A stretch of 62,401 nt of DNA from an uncultured Opitutia bacterium (lineage in GTDB: Bacteria > Verrucomicrobiota > Verrucomicrobiia > Opitutales > Opitutaceae): contig CAIPZZ010000063.1 of NCBI GenBank assembly GCA_903869665.1, positions 1 to 62,401 on the forward strand, given 5' to 3'. The position numbers and the translations under genes are program-made. Shown piece after piece: positions 25,310-35,220 of this stretch. Position 1 is the stretch's first letter, and each line of letters starts with the position of its first letter. The notes beneath the pieces are model-generated. The model was not told the DNA's origin and made no database searches. It saw only the letters and a list, made by a program, of their open reading frames with translations.

Positions 25310-27616
25310 ATGCCTGGCATTGAATTCATCCAAGACCTCGCCGTGATCCTGGTGGTCGCTGGGATCGTGGGCTGGGCGTGCCAGCGCGCGGGGCTTTCGG
25401 TGGTGGTCGGCTATCTGGTGGCGGGGATGATCGTGGGTCCGCACACGCCGCCGTTCTCGCTGGTGCGGGATGAGGCGCGGGTGGAGACGGCGGCGCAGGT
25501 GGGGCTGGTGTTTCTCATGTTCGCCATTGGGCTGAAGCTGAGCCTGCGGCGGCTACGGCGGTTGGGCGGGGCGATGTTGCTGGCGGTGTTCGTGAGCGCG
25601 GGCCTCATCTACTACCTCACGCGGACGGCGGGCGCGCTGGCAGAGCGGTCGTCGCTCGAGTGCGCGTTTCTCGCGGGTATGATCATGGTGTCGTCGTCGG
25701 CGATCATCAGCAAAATCCTGCAGGAGACGGGCGCGAATCACGAGCGGGCGGGGCAGCTCGCGCTGGGCGTCTCCGTGCTGGAGGACGTGGTCGCGGTGGT
25801 GATGCTGACGGTGCTGAACTCGCTGGTATGGCGCGGCGCGGGTGGGGCGGGCGGGCCGGGGCTGGCGGGGACGCTCGGGCTGTTCGGCGCGTTCGTGGTG
25901 CTGGCGGGCGTGGTGGGGCTGCTGTTTGTGCCCTGGCTGCTCAAGCGCATGAGCATCGCGGCGGACGAGGAGCTGCAGACGCTGGGCATCGCCGCTCTGC
26001 TGTTCGGGCTGGCGGTGCTGGCCCAGCACGCGGGCTACTCGCTTGCGCTGGGGGCGTTTTTGCTCGGCACCATCGTGGCGGAGACGCCGCACCGGCACCA
26101 GGTGGAGCGAACGTTTGCGGGCATGCGCGACGTGTTCAGCGCGGTGTTCTTCGTGGCGATCGGGATGCAGATTGACGTGCGCGAGCTGGGCGCGAGCTGG
26201 GCGGTGATCCTGGGCGTGACGGCGTTCACCCTCGTGGCGCGTGTGTTCGGCGCGACGACGGGACTGCTGCTCATCGGCACCGCTCCGCGCGAGGCGCTTC
26301 GGGCGGCGCTGACGGTGACGACCATCGGGGAGTTCTCCTTCATCATCGCGCAGCTCGGCGTGACGGCGGGCGCGGTGCCGAGGAAATTCTACCCGCTGGC
26401 CGTCGGCGTGTCGCTGCTCACGACGCTGGCCGCGCCGCCACTGGTGAAAAATTCCGGGCGCATCGCCGACGCGCTCCTGGCGCGGCAGCCGCGTTGGCTG
26501 GAGGACTGGCTGGCCTACTACCTCGGCTGGCTGGAGCGCCTGCGCGCGCGGGGGCGGCGTAACCTGCTCTGGCAGCTCAGCCGCAAGCGCCTGCTTCAGA
26601 TTGGCACCGGCATGATGTTCGTGACCGGGCTGCTGGTGTTTTCTGAGCCGCTGCTGGCGCTGGTCGAGGGTGCGCTGGGGCGCGACTGGCTGTTCCCGCA
26701 CGGGCCGGCGGTGATCTTTTGGACGACCCTCGGAGGGCTCGTGCTCGCGCCGTTGGTGGCGATCTGGCGCAACTGCTCCGCGCTGGCGCTGCTCTGCGCG
26801 CAGGTGTCGGTGCAGGACCATCCGCAGGCCGGGCGGCTCGCCCCGCTAGTAGAGACGTGCCTGAAAACCGCCGCCGGCGCGGCGCTGTATGTGTGGCTCG
26901 CGTCGTTTTTGCCCGTGCGGGGCGCGGCCAAGTGGGCGATCGTGGCAACTGTGCTGCTGGCCGGCGCGGCGCTGCTGCTGTTCCGGCGCCGCCTCGTGCG
27001 TTGGCACAGCGAGCTGGAGGTCGAGCTCCAAAGCCTGCTCGGCGCGGGCGAGGGCCGGATGAGCGCGACCACTGTGCCGTGGGCGCAGTCGCACGCCGAG
27101 TGGAGGCTGAGCGTGGCCGAGTGCCTGCTGCCCGACCTCGCCGACTGCCAGGGTAAAAAGATCGGCGAGCTCGCCCTGCGCTCGCGCCTCGGGTGCTCGG
27201 TCATGGGCATTGAGCGGCAGGGCTACATGATCCAGGTGCCTGGGCCCGACACCGTGCTCTACCCGCAGGACAAGGTGCTGCTCATGGGCACGGCGGAGCA
27301 GGTGGCGGCGGGGCGGAAATTTCTCACGGCCGTCTCGGGCGGGGCGGCGGTGTCGGAGTTTGGCGAGGTGCGGACAGAGCTGCTGGCCGTGCCCGCGCGC
27401 AGCCAAGCGGCGGGCCGGATGCTGCGTGAGTTGGGCGCGATCGGGGCGGAGCGCGTGCAAGTCGTGGGCATCAAGCGCGGCGCGCGCCGCATCCTCAGCC
27501 CCGGCTCCGAGGAGGTGCTACGGCCCGGCGACGAGCTGCTCGTGCTCGGCACGCCCCAGCGCATCGGCGGCTTCCGCGACTGGCTCACCGAGGAGCAGGG
27601 GCCGGAGGCGATCTGA
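25310..27616 (+). CDS. CPA2/KefB-type cation:proton antiporter with two RCK_C domains
   Basis: A 768-residue membrane antiporter exchanging K+ or Na+ for H+. The membrane domain (about 1-390) has GYLVAGMIVGPHTP, the conserved SSSAI and LEDVVAV segments (ion-site Asp), and GAFLLGTIVAETPH. A second membrane region (about 435-560) is followed by tandem RCK_C (TrkA-C) domains near 600-670 and 685-755, the latter ending in RPGDELLVLGTP. There is no RCK_N Rossmann domain. RCK_C domains in other bacteria bind c-di-AMP; with the cyclase fusion about 1 kb away this protein is a candidate effector (inference). Confidence 0.9.
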   Translation: MPGIEFIQDLAVILVVAGIVGWACQRAGLSVVVGYLVAGMIVGPHTPPFSLVRDEARVETAAQVGLVFLMFAIGLKLSLRRLRRLGGAMLLAVFVSAGLIYYLTRTAGALAERSSLECAFLAGMIMVSSSAIISKILQETGANHERAGQLALGVSVLEDVVAVVMLTVLNSLVWRGAGGAGGPGLAGTLGLFGAFVVLAGVVGLLFVPWLLKRMSIAADEELQTLGIAALLFGLAVLAQHAGYSLALGAFLLGTIVAETPHRHQVERTFAGMRDVFSAVFFVAIGMQIDVRELGASWAVILGVTAFTLVARVFGATTGLLLIGTAPREALRAALTVTTIGEFSFIIAQLGVTAGAVPRKFYPLAVGVSLLTTLAAPPLVKNSGRIADALLARQPRWLEDWLAYYLGWLERLRARGRRNLLWQLSRKRLLQIGTGMMFVTGLLVFSEPLLALVEGALGRDWLFPHGPAVIFWTTLGGLVLAPLVAIWRNCSALALLCAQVSVQDHPQAGRLAPLVETCLKTAAGAALYVWLASFLPVRGAAKWAIVATVLLAGAALLLFRRRLVRWHSELEVELQSLLGAGEGRMSATTVPWAQSHAEWRLSVAECLLPDLADCQGKKIGELALRSRLGCSVMGIERQGYMIQVPGPDTVLYPQDKVLLMGTAEQVAAGRKFLTAVSGGAAVSEFGEVRTELLAVPARSQAAGRMLRELGAIGAERVQVVGIKRGARRILSPGSEEVLRPGDELLVLGTPQRIGGFRDWLTEEQGPEAI

Positions 27617-28030
27617 GCGCAGGATAAAGCACAGCGTCAGTCATCTGCGAGATGGTGGCGGGGCAGGCAGGCACGTTTATTACGCTCATAGGCCTCTTGC
27701 GTGATACAGATCAGAACGCCCGCTCAAAAACCGACCACTGCCCCTAGGATCACCCACAGGTTCCATTGGTCAAATTCAGTGGAGGATAAGTCGGTGTGGG
27801 TTCTCGAAAACCAAATGTCACTGAACGCGGGACAAGACCGGAACTCCTAAGTATCACATAGACTGCTGAGATCGCCCCCGCTAGAGTCGTGAAAAACAGA
27901 CGAAGATATGTGAAAAGTAGCGCCGCCACCACGGGATGGGAGCTTCGGGTGGATTGCCGATCGCCTTAAAATTTCTGAGCGAGGGAAGTTGCGCGGCCAT
28001 GTGATTGGGGTTTGAGGCGTCGGCAGCTTT
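27617..28030. other. 414-base gap with no convincing gene
   Basis: No tRNA, strong hairpin or long coding frame is evident. On the minus strand, short overlapping frames (about 28000-27750) read as a basic start with WWRRYF and then a hydrophobic stretch (LRLFFTTLAGAISAVYVIL) in another frame. This could be the remnant of a small membrane protein broken by a frameshift, but composition alone does not prove it. Confidence 0.4.
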
Positions 28031-28411
28031 TCACGTGCCCTTGCCGCCGGGGACAAAGGCGACGCTGCCGTCGAGAAATCCGTGGTAGGCGCCGCCACCG
28101 TCAGCCGGAACGATGACGACTAGCGATTTTCCCGGATCGGCAGTCCGCAACCTCAAGGCCCTTTGGGCGGGGTAGATCGCCTCGGCGAGGGTGTGTCCGA
28201 CCGGGATGCGCTCGTCCGGCGCGGCCGTCGTCGCGGCGAGATCTATCGGCAAGGCTCCGTCGGCGTGTTCGGTGGCGTAGGTCATCACGCGATGGAGCAC
28301 GATGTGGGCGATTTGTTCCGCTGGCACGGGCTGCTTGGCGCATCCCGCAAGACACACGATCGCAAAGGCAATGACGGGAACGGCGGAGAGAAGAGAGCGG
28401 AGGGGTTTCAT
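28031..28411 (-). CDS. small putative lipoprotein
   Basis: A 126-residue protein with a lipoprotein signal ending in VCLAGC (acylated Cys near residue 24), starting at ATG 28411. The mature part has a helix (AEQIAHIVLHRVMTYATEHADG) and a C-terminal strand region (KSLVVIVPADGGGAYHGFLDGSVAFV). This tail resembles the end of many verrucomicrobial prepilin-like or DUF1559-type exported proteins, where a 'G....DGSV' strand is common, but the call is weak. Membrane-anchored location is inferred. Confidence 0.65.
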   Translation of the reverse strand: MKPLRSLLSAVPVIAFAIVCLAGCAKQPVPAEQIAHIVLHRVMTYATEHADGALPIDLAATTAAPDERIPVGHTLAEAIYPAQRALRLRTADPGKSLVVIVPADGGGAYHGFLDGSVAFVPGGKGT

Positions 28412-28528
28412 GGAGTTTGAATGGATGGCCTGGGCAGTCTTAGTGCGGGAACACATCTTCAAAAGCGGACGAGATGTAGGATATGAAGGGTTGGAGTTGC
28501 GGTGGTGCCAAAGCCTCCTGCGGTCAAT

Positions 28529-29338
28529 TCACTCCTGAAACAGCGTCGCTCCGCAGTGTCCGCACTTGCCAGTGGCGAGGGTGATCTGGCTGGTGGTGCT
28601 GGTGGTGCCGAGCTGGCCTTGAGACGAGGCAAGCTGCTCGCCGCAACCCGGACAAGCCAGGCCGTGTTTTGCCATGATTCGTTTGTGCGCCAGACTCGAT
28701 GTTTTGGCCCAGACGATGATGAGTCCAATAGTAATCCCGATGCTAAGGATTTTAACTCCTGTTGACGGATGCTCGCCATATTTTTTCGCAGCCCACTTCA
28801 GCGTAACCATAAACAAAATAAGGCCCGTGATCAAAAACGTGATCGAAATCACTTCCGCTCTCCGTGTCGCCTGTTTGGCGGCGTGGATGCGGGTGATGAA
28901 CTCTTCCTTGGTGATAGTGGGCGTTGTCGGAGCCAGAGAACTGGTTGAGGGTATAGCCGAAAACAGCGCCACCCCGCAATGTCCGCACTTGCCGGTGGCG
29001 ATGGTGATTTGGGTCGTGGTGCCACGGCCGTGACGTGGCACGAGCGGCTTGCTGCAACCCGGACAAGGGAAGCCGTTTTTCACGAGTAATCGTTTTCCCA
29101 CCTGACGCGAAGCTAGGCCGCCGATGATGATAAGGCCGAACAGGACCCCGAAGGTAAGAAACACAATCCAAGCGGGCGCATCCCCATTATATTTTTGATC
29201 AACCCACTTCGCAGACACCATCAGCAAAATTAAGATCGTGAATAAAAGCGGGACAAAAATCATGTCGCGCCGCCGCGAAGCCTTTTGGGCGGCGCTGATG
29301 CGTGCGATGAAATCTTCTCTGGTGATCATGGGCTTCAT
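28529..29338 (-). CDS. tandemly duplicated zinc-ribbon membrane protein
   Basis: A 269-residue protein made of two copies of one module. Each copy has a helical start (REDFIARISAAQKASRR and KEEFITRIHAAKQATRR), two membrane helices, and a zinc ribbon (CPGC at 92-95 with CGHC at 118-121; CPGC at 229-232 with CGHC at 259-262). The copies are clearly homologous but diverged, so the duplication is old or under relaxed constraint. The ATG at 29338 is chosen because an upstream start would run into uvrB. It follows uvrB on the same strand. Function is unknown. Confidence 0.75.
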   Translation of the reverse strand: MKPMITREDFIARISAAQKASRRRDMIFVPLLFTILILLMVSAKWVDQKYNGDAPAWIVFLTFGVLFGLIIIGGLASRQVGKRLLVKNGFPCPGCSKPLVPRHGRGTTTQITIATGKCGHCGVALFSAIPSTSSLAPTTPTITKEEFITRIHAAKQATRRAEVISITFLITGLILFMVTLKWAAKKYGEHPSTGVKILSIGITIGLIIVWAKTSSLAHKRIMAKHGLACPGCGEQLASSQGQLGTTSTTSQITLATGKCGHCGATLFQE

Positions 29339-29414
29339 CGGGGCAAGTGGACTTGAGGGGATGGCCGTATAAGGTGGAAACCACGAAAAAACGTCAAATT
29401 GTAAGTGCAACTGA

Positions 29415-31460
29415 TCAAGCTGTTGGTGCTCCTGATTTCCTTTTCGTCTTCGCTTTCGGATAGCGCGTCTCCTTCGTCGCACGGGCGAGTTTTTTGTAGT
29501 CGCCGGACTTGAGCGCGTTGATCTGGTCGCGCAGGAGGGCGGCGCGTTCGAACTCTAGCTTGCCCGACGCCTCCGTCATCTCTTCCTCCAACTCGGCGAT
29601 CACGGCGGCGATGTCCTCCGTGCCGGTTTCGGCCACGGCCAGCGTCTCGTCTTCGCGACCGGAGCCGTCGTAGGTGTGCAGGCTTGCCTGCGCGGTGCGT
29701 TTCACACCCTGCGGGGTGATGCCGTGCGCGGTGTTGTGGGCGAGCTGCTTTTCACGGCGGCGGCGCGTGACCTCCAGCGTGCGTTTGATGGACTCGGTCT
29801 CGTGGTCGGCGTAAAAGATGACGCGGCCCTGCTCGTGGCGCGCGGCGCGTCCCGCCGTCTGGATGAGCGAGGTCTCGCTGCGGAGGAAGCCCTCCTTGTC
29901 GGCGTCGAGGATGGCGACGAGCGCGACCTCGGGCAGATCGAGGCCCTCGCGCAGGAGGTTGATGCCCACGAGCACGTCGAAGTTGCCGAGCCGCAGGTTG
30001 CGCAAAATTTCCACGCGCTCGATGGCATCAATGTCGCTGTGCAGGTATTCGACGCGCAGCTTGGCCTCGCGTAGGTAGCCGGTGAGGTCTTCGGAGAGGC
30101 GCTTCGTGAGCGTGGTCACGAGCACGCGCTCACCGGCGGTCACGCACGCGCGGATTTCGCCGATGAGGTTTTCCACCTGCCCTTTCGTCGGGCGCACGGT
30201 GATCTGCGGGTCGAGCAGGCCAGTGGGGCGGATGAGCTGCTCGGCGATGACCGCAGACCGCTCCAGCTCGAACTTCGCGGGCGTGGCGGAAACGTAGAGC
30301 GTCTGCCCGGTGATCTGCTCGAACTCGGCGAAGGTCTGCGGGCGGTTGTCGAGGGCCGACGGCAGGCGGAAGCCGAAGTTGACGAGGTTCTGTTTGCGCG
30401 CGCGGTCGCCGTTGGACATTCCGCCGATCTGCGGGACGGTCACATGGCTCTCGTCGAGGATGGTCAGGAAATCCTTCGGGAAAAAATCAATCAGGCACGA
30501 CGGCCGGTCGCCCGGCTTCCGGCCGGCCATGTGCAGCGAGTAGTTTTCGATGCCGTTGCAGAAGCCCATTTCCTGAAGCATTTCCAAGTCGTAGCTGGTC
30601 CGCATGCGGATGCGCTGGGCCTCAAGGTATTGTTGGTTTTTCTCAAAAAACGCGACGCGCTCCTCCAGCTCGGCCTTGATCGCGGCGATGGCGGGTGTGA
30701 GCTTGCCGCGCGTGGTGACGTATTGGTTGGCCGGATAGAGGTCGAACTGCTCCAGCGGCCGCAGCACCTCGCCGGTGAGCGGCTCGAACTCGCTCAACGC
30801 CTCGATCTCGTCGCCAAAAAACTCCACGCGCAGGCCGTTTTCCGAGTAGGCGGGCATCACGTCCACCACGTCGCCGCGCACGCGGAAGCGGCCGGGCTTC
30901 AGCTCGTAGTCGTTTCGCTCGTAGATGTTGTCCACGAGCTTTTCGAGGAGGACGTTGCGCCCGAGCGCCGCGCCGCGCCGCAGCGGGATGCGCATAGCGA
31001 TGAACTCCTCTGGCGAGCCGAGGCCGTAGATGCACGAGACGCTGGCGACGACGATCACGTCGCGCCGCGAGACGAGCGCACTGGTTGCGGCCATACGGAG
31101 GCGCTCGATCTCCTCGTTAATGGACGAGTCCTTCTCGATGAAGGTGTCGCTCGATGCGATATAGGCCTCGGGCTGGTAGTAGTCGTAGTAGCTGACGAAG
31201 TATTCGACGGCGTTGTCGGGGAAAAAGTTTTTGAACTCCGAGTAGAGCTGCGCGGCGAGTGTCTTGTTGTGCGACATGATCAGCGTGGGCCGGTTGAGCT
31301 GCGCGATGACGTTGGCCATGGTGAACGTCTTGCCCGAGCCGGTGACACCGAGGAGCGTCTGGAATTTGTTGCCCGCGCGGAGCGAGCGCACAAGCGCGTC
31401 AATCGCCTGCGGCTGATCGCCAGTAGGGCCGTAATCAGAGCGGAGCTGAAACAATGACAT
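29415..31460 (-). CDS. uvrB: excinuclease ABC subunit B
   Basis: A 681-residue DNA repair helicase-like protein that verifies damage with UvrA and recruits UvrC. Walker A is GVTGSGKT (38-45). The beta hairpin with [11 protein letters not shown] follows, then the DESH box (TILDESHVT), helicase motifs ([21 protein letters not shown]) and a C-terminal UVR domain near residues 620-655. Length matches the family. It starts 2 bases after the HAD phosphatase gene and is presumably translationally coupled. Confidence 0.97.
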   Translation of the reverse strand: MSLFQLRSDYGPTGDQPQAIDALVRSLRAGNKFQTLLGVTGSGKTFTMANVIAQLNRPTLIMSHNKTLAAQLYSEFKNFFPDNAVEYFVSYYDYYQPEAYIASSDTFIEKDSSINEEIERLRMAATSALVSRRDVIVVASVSCIYGLGSPEEFIAMRIPLRRGAALGRNVLLEKLVDNIYERNDYELKPGRFRVRGDVVDVMPAYSENGLRVEFFGDEIEALSEFEPLTGEVLRPLEQFDLYPANQYVTTRGKLTPAIAAIKAELEERVAFFEKNQQYLEAQRIRMRTSYDLEMLQEMGFCNGIENYSLHMAGRKPGDRPSCLIDFFPKDFLTILDESHVTVPQIGGMSNGDRARKQNLVNFGFRLPSALDNRPQTFAEFEQITGQTLYVSATPAKFELERSAVIAEQLIRPTGLLDPQITVRPTKGQVENLIGEIRACVTAGERVLVTTLTKRLSEDLTGYLREAKLRVEYLHSDIDAIERVEILRNLRLGNFDVLVGINLLREGLDLPEVALVAILDADKEGFLRSETSLIQTAGRAARHEQGRVIFYADHETESIKRTLEVTRRRREKQLAHNTAHGITPQGVKRTAQASLHTYDGSGREDETLAVAETGTEDIAAVIAELEEEMTEASGKLEFERAALLRDQINALKSGDYKKLARATKETRYPKAKTKRKSGAPTA

Positions 31461-31462
31461 GC

Positions 31463-32131
31463 TTAACTCTCGACGAGTCGCACCAAATCCTCAACTGCAA
31501 GTTCATCCAGCCGCCGCACGACGCGATCCACCTTACCCGTCAGTTCCTCCGCCGGATGCGTGGTCGCCACGCCGACCACCTTCATGCCGCCGGCCCGCGC
31601 GGCCTCGATGCCGGCGAACGCGTCCTCAAACACCACACAGCACCCCGGCGCGCGGCCGATCTTCGCGGCGGCCTTCAGGAACACATCCGGGTGCGGCTTG
31701 CCCAGCGTCACGTCCTCCGCCGTGACCATGCCGCCAAACAACCCCGCGAAACCCAGCACCCTGAGGATGGTCGTGATGTTCTCCCGGTGCGTGGAGGAGC
31801 CAATGCAGCACGGCACTCCCGCGTCGCGCAGCTGCTCAAGAAACTCGCGCACGCCAGGCAACGCCTCCAGCCCACGCTCAACGACGATGTCACGGTAAAG
31901 CGCCTCCTTTCGCAGCGACAGCCGGTGAATCTCCGTCGGCTCGCGCGCCCAGCCGAGCAACTCTGGAATGATCCACTCGTTCTTCTTGCCAAAACCCGCC
32001 TTGAAATGCCCCGCCGGCAACGCGCATCGTTCCTCGGCGGCGAGCCGTTCCCAACTGGCCTCGTGCTGCCGCGACGAGTCAATGATGACGCCGTCCCAGT
32101 CAAAGATGACGCCAATGGTATCGTTACTCAT
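31463..32131 (-). CDS. HAD-superfamily hydrolase, beta-phosphoglucomutase-like
   Basis: A 222-residue cytoplasmic enzyme. Motif I is [11 protein letters not shown], with nucleophile D11 and acid/base D13. Motif II is the SST after [13 protein letters not shown], motif III the Lys of LGKPHPDVF, and motif [15 protein letters not shown]. The cap domain lies between residues 15 and 90. The family includes beta-phosphoglucomutases and sugar-phosphate phosphatases; the substrate is not predictable. It is immediately upstream of uvrB. Confidence 0.88.
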   Translation of the reverse strand: MSNDTIGVIFDWDGVIIDSSRQHEASWERLAAEERCALPAGHFKAGFGKKNEWIIPELLGWAREPTEIHRLSLRKEALYRDIVVERGLEALPGVREFLEQLRDAGVPCCIGSSTHRENITTILRVLGFAGLFGGMVTAEDVTLGKPHPDVFLKAAAKIGRAPGCCVVFEDAFAGIEAARAGGMKVVGVATTHPAEELTGKVDRVVRRLDELAVEDLVRLVES

Positions 32132-32228
32132 GCAGCTCGTGACGTTGGCAAAGGTGTGTTCAACGCTATGACCTCAAGGGGAGACAATGCGTAGTCGGGT
32201 TTCTAGCTTGTTTAAGCCGATTAATTGT

Positions 32229-32612
32229 TCACCCCAGCAGTTTCCCATACGTCGTCGCGTCAAGGAGCGTTGCCGGCGACATGGGATCGGCGAGCTTGAG
32301 CTTCAGCATCCAACCGGTCTCATAGGGCGACGAGTTGACCGTCTCAGGCGCAGAGTTGAGCGCGGGGTTGACCTCGAGGACTGTGCCCGCGACCGGCGCG
32401 TAAAGATCGGAGGCGGCCTTGACCGACTCAACCACGCCAAACACCGCACCCGCGGCCAGCGTCGCGCCGGGCTTGGGTAGTTGCACATAGGTGATGTCGC
32501 CGAGCGCCGCCTGCGCATAGTCACTGATGCCAACGAGCGCGGTGCCATCGGCGGCGGGGCGCACCCATTCGTGGGACTTGGCGTAACGGAGATTGGCGGG
32601 AATGAGGCTCAT
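32229..32612 (-). CDS. gcvH: glycine cleavage system H protein
   Basis: A 127-residue lipoyl carrier of glycine cleavage. The lipoylation site is K65 in [12 protein letters not shown]. The start ([10 protein letters not shown]) and GDITYVQLP are standard. It follows gcvT on the same strand with an 85-base gap that holds a palindromic repeat. No gcvP gene is present in the window. Confidence 0.96.
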   Translation of the reverse strand: MSLIPANLRYAKSHEWVRPAADGTALVGISDYAQAALGDITYVQLPKPGATLAAGAVFGVVESVKAASDLYAPVAGTVLEVNPALNSAPETVNSSPYETGWMLKLKLADPMSPATLLDATTYGKLLG

Positions 32613-32633
32613 GTGTTTGGGAAAGTGATTTGT

Positions 32634-32681
32634 TGTAGGCCAGGTCCTGACCTGGCTGCCAGATCAGCGGTCTGGCCTACA
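32634..32681. repeat. REP-like palindrome between gcvT and gcvH
   Basis: TGTAGGCCAG (32634-32643) pairs perfectly with CTGGCCTACA (32672-32681), and an inner CCAGGTCCTGACCTGG forms a second hairpin. It is inside the gcvT-gcvH gap and would be transcribed with the operon. Confidence 0.7.
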
Positions 32682-32697
32682 GTTTCGGTCGGCGGAT

Positions 32698-33795
32698 TTA
32701 TTTCTTCAATGCGACGAAGGGTGGTTTGACGAGGGACAAATTGATTTTCTCGCCGCGGATCTCCACCGCGAGCGGGTCGGCGACGGCTGACGCGGGCACG
32801 AGCGCGGAACCGATGGCCTCGTTGAGCATGGGCGAGAGCGTGCCGGAGAGCACGCGGCCCACCGTCGCGCCGCTGCGGCCGAGCACAGGCGTGTCGGCGC
32901 GGACGATGCGGCGGTCGCCCGTATTGAAAAATACCACCCGTCGTGCGCCACCCGCCGCTTGTTCCGCTCGCAACGCCTCCGCGCCCACGAAGCCGTCGGG
33001 CTTATCAAGCTTCACCGTCCAGCCGAGACCGGCGGTAAGCGGCGAGATGTCGGCGCTCAGTTCGTGCCCGTAGAGCGGATAGCCCGCCTCGAGCCGCAGG
33101 CTATCGCGCGAGCCAAGACCGACGAGCTCCAACCCTTGCGGGGTGCCAGCGGCGAGCAAAGCTTCGGCGAGCGCGACGGCATCGCCGGGCGCGTGGTAAA
33201 GCTCAAAGCCGTCCTCGCCTGTGTAGCCCGTGCGGCTGATGAGGCATTGAACGCCCGCCACGGTGCCTTCGGCAAAGTGATAATATTTCACCAGCCCCAG
33301 CTTCGCGCCGGTGAGCGATTGCACGATGGTGGCGGCCTGTGGGCCTTGCACGGCGAGCAACGCGTAGTCGGCCGATCGGTCGGTGACGGTCACGGCGAAA
33401 CCGCGCGCGCGCGTGTGCAGCCACGCGAGGTCCTTGGCGATGTTGCCGGCGTTAATGCAGAGAAAATAATCGTCCGGGCCGCGCTTATAAACGAGGAGGT
33501 CGTCCACCACGCCGCCGTTTTCGTAGCACATCGGCGAGTAGAGCACGCGACCGGGGAAGAGTTTCGTCACGTCGTTGGTGACGAGGTGCTGGAGAAATTT
33601 TCCGGCCTCGGGGCCGCGCACGTCCACCTCGCCCATATGGCTAACGTCGAACAGCCCAGCAGCGCGGCGCACGGCGCGGTGCTCCTCGAGGATGGAGCGG
33701 TATTGGACGGGCATCTCCCAGCCGGCAAAGTCTACCAGCCTGCCGCCGTGGGCGGCGTGGAAATCGCGGAGAGGCGTGCGCTGGAGTTCGCTCAT
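32698..33795 (-). CDS. gcvT: aminomethyltransferase (glycine cleavage T protein)
   Basis: A 365-residue folate-dependent enzyme that releases ammonia from the H-protein aminomethyl arm and makes methylene-tetrahydrofolate. It shows DFAGWEMPVQY, FDVSHMGEVDVRG, the YTGEDGFELY folate region and the C-terminal barrel domain. The ATG at 33795 starts MSELQRTPL as usual; 14 extra upstream codons are not family-like. No glycine riboswitch signature was seen in the 180 bases upstream. Confidence 0.95.
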   Translation of the reverse strand: MSELQRTPLRDFHAAHGGRLVDFAGWEMPVQYRSILEEHRAVRRAAGLFDVSHMGEVDVRGPEAGKFLQHLVTNDVTKLFPGRVLYSPMCYENGGVVDDLLVYKRGPDDYFLCINAGNIAKDLAWLHTRARGFAVTVTDRSADYALLAVQGPQAATIVQSLTGAKLGLVKYYHFAEGTVAGVQCLISRTGYTGEDGFELYHAPGDAVALAEALLAAGTPQGLELVGLGSRDSLRLEAGYPLYGHELSADISPLTAGLGWTVKLDKPDGFVGAEALRAEQAAGGARRVVFFNTGDRRIVRADTPVLGRSGATVGRVLSGTLSPMLNEAIGSALVPASAVADPLAVEIRGEKINLSLVKPPFVALKK

Positions 33796-33972
33796 GGATT
33801 CACCCCCAACTACGGCGGCGCACGGGGTGGCGCGCAAGCCGGTTTCCTTAATGGCGATAACTTGCCACGTGGCGGTGACAATCTCCGGCTGGGCTGTGGC
33901 CTACGGGTCAGCGACGCGATTTTGGGTTCGCCCGCGCGCGGCGGTGGGGCATGCTAGCGCGGCTTGAACATC

Positions 33973-34788
33973 ATGCTCGCCCATTGGGTTCACAACCTGA
34001 ACCCGTTTCTCGGCCCCCATTGGGGGAAAATCGGCCTCCGTTACTACGGCCTCGCCTATGTGCTGGGCTTTGTAGGCGGCTGGCTGCTGTTGCGGGCCGC
34101 CACGCGCGCGGGGCGCTCGCCCGTCACGCTCGAAGGCGTGGACGATCTGATTTTTGCCGTTGTGCTCGGGGTGCTCCTGGGCGGACGTCTCGGCTATTTT
34201 TTGCTGGGCTACACGCCCCTTAGCGCATTGGGCGCCGATCCGCTGACGCTGTTTCGGGTTACGGACGGCGGCATGGCGTCGCACGGCGGGTTTGTCGGCG
34301 TGGTGGTTGCGCTCGCGTGGTTCGCGCGGCGGCGAAAAGTTTCGTTTCTCGCGCTCGGCGACCTAGTCGTGTCGGTCGTGCCGCTCGGCCTGCTGCTGGG
34401 GCGGATCGCAAACTTCATCAACGGGGAATTGTGGGGAAAGCCTGCCACCGTGCCGTGGGCGGTGATCTTCGCCAACACCGGCGGCGGACCTGAGCCGCGC
34501 CATCCCTCGCAGCTCTACGAGGCGGCGCTGGAGGGCGCGCTGCTGCTCGCATGGATGCAATGGCGCTTCTGGCGCACGGAAGTGACACGCGCACGGCCCG
34601 GCCGACTGGCAGGGGAGTTTCTCACGGGCTATGCGCTCGTGCGAATGTTCGGCGAGATATTTCGTGAGCCGGACGCCGCGCTGATCCTCGGGGTGAGCCG
34701 GGGGACGTTTTACTCGGTCTTCCTGCTCGCGGCCGGCGCGGCGCTGATCGCGCTCGCGCCCAAGACGGGCAAAACAGACACCGCCTGA
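33973..34788 (+). CDS. lgt: prolipoprotein diacylglyceryl transferase
   Basis: A 271-residue membrane enzyme that adds diacylglycerol to lipobox cysteines. It has the segments MASHGGF (catalytic His region) and GRIANFINGELWGKP, and HPSQLYEAALEG. It has about seven hydrophobic segments. The ATG at 33973 is preferred; a TTG at 33964 would add three residues. It would process the lipoproteins in this window, such as OppA and the protein at 28031-28411. Confidence 0.95.
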   Translation: MLAHWVHNLNPFLGPHWGKIGLRYYGLAYVLGFVGGWLLLRAATRAGRSPVTLEGVDDLIFAVVLGVLLGGRLGYFLLGYTPLSALGADPLTLFRVTDGGMASHGGFVGVVVALAWFARRRKVSFLALGDLVVSVVPLGLLLGRIANFINGELWGKPATVPWAVIFANTGGGPEPRHPSQLYEAALEGALLLAWMQWRFWRTEVTRARPGRLAGEFLTGYALVRMFGEIFREPDAALILGVSRGTFYSVFLLAAGAALIALAPKTGKTDTA

Positions 34789-34818
34789 AATTTTCCCCCT
34801 CCGCTGCATTGCATCAAT

Positions 34819-34892
34819 TGGCTGCCCGACTAGGACTCGAACCTAGACAGAACGAGTCAGAGTCGTTCGTGCTACCATTACACCATCGGGCA
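34819..34892 (-). tRNA. tRNA-Gln (anticodon CTG)
   Basis: On the minus strand the acceptor TGCCCGA pairs with TCGGGCA, the D arm is GTGT/GCAC, the anticodon arm is AACGA-CTCTGAC-TCGTT with anticodon CTG, and the T arm is CTAG-GTTCGAG-TCCTAG. CCA is encoded. It is the last of three tRNA genes on this strand. Confidence 0.95.
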
Positions 34893-34989
34893 AAAAATTA
34901 TTCGCGCGCGTCGCGTTCGGGGCCGGCTGAGGGAGTCATTTTATCCGACGACCGGCTGGCTTGCCCAGAGAAGCCCGGGAGGCTGGGGC

Positions 34990-35064
34990 TGGAGCCGGCG
35001 GCTGGATTCGAACCTGCAACCGCCTGTTTACAAAACAGGTGCTCTACCGTTGAGCTACGCCGGC
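34990..35064 (-). tRNA. tRNA-Thr (anticodon TGT)
   Basis: Acceptor GCCGGCG pairs with CGCCGGC. The anticodon arm is CCTGT-TTTGTAA-ACAGG with anticodon TGT, and CCA is encoded after discriminator T. It is the middle gene of the three-gene tRNA cluster. Confidence 0.95.
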
Positions 35065-35129
35065 GGAAGCGCGCGCTGCGAGAGGGAGATTGGGAAAAAA
35101 CAGGGCGCGCGAGAGGCGCGAAAGGCGGT

Positions 35130-35204
<75 letters not shown>

Positions 35205-35220
35205 AGAAACCGAGCGGCCA

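Noticed and set aside
33796-33960. Glycine riboswitch upstream of gcvT
   Set aside because: The conserved glycine riboswitch core segments were not seen on the minus strand.
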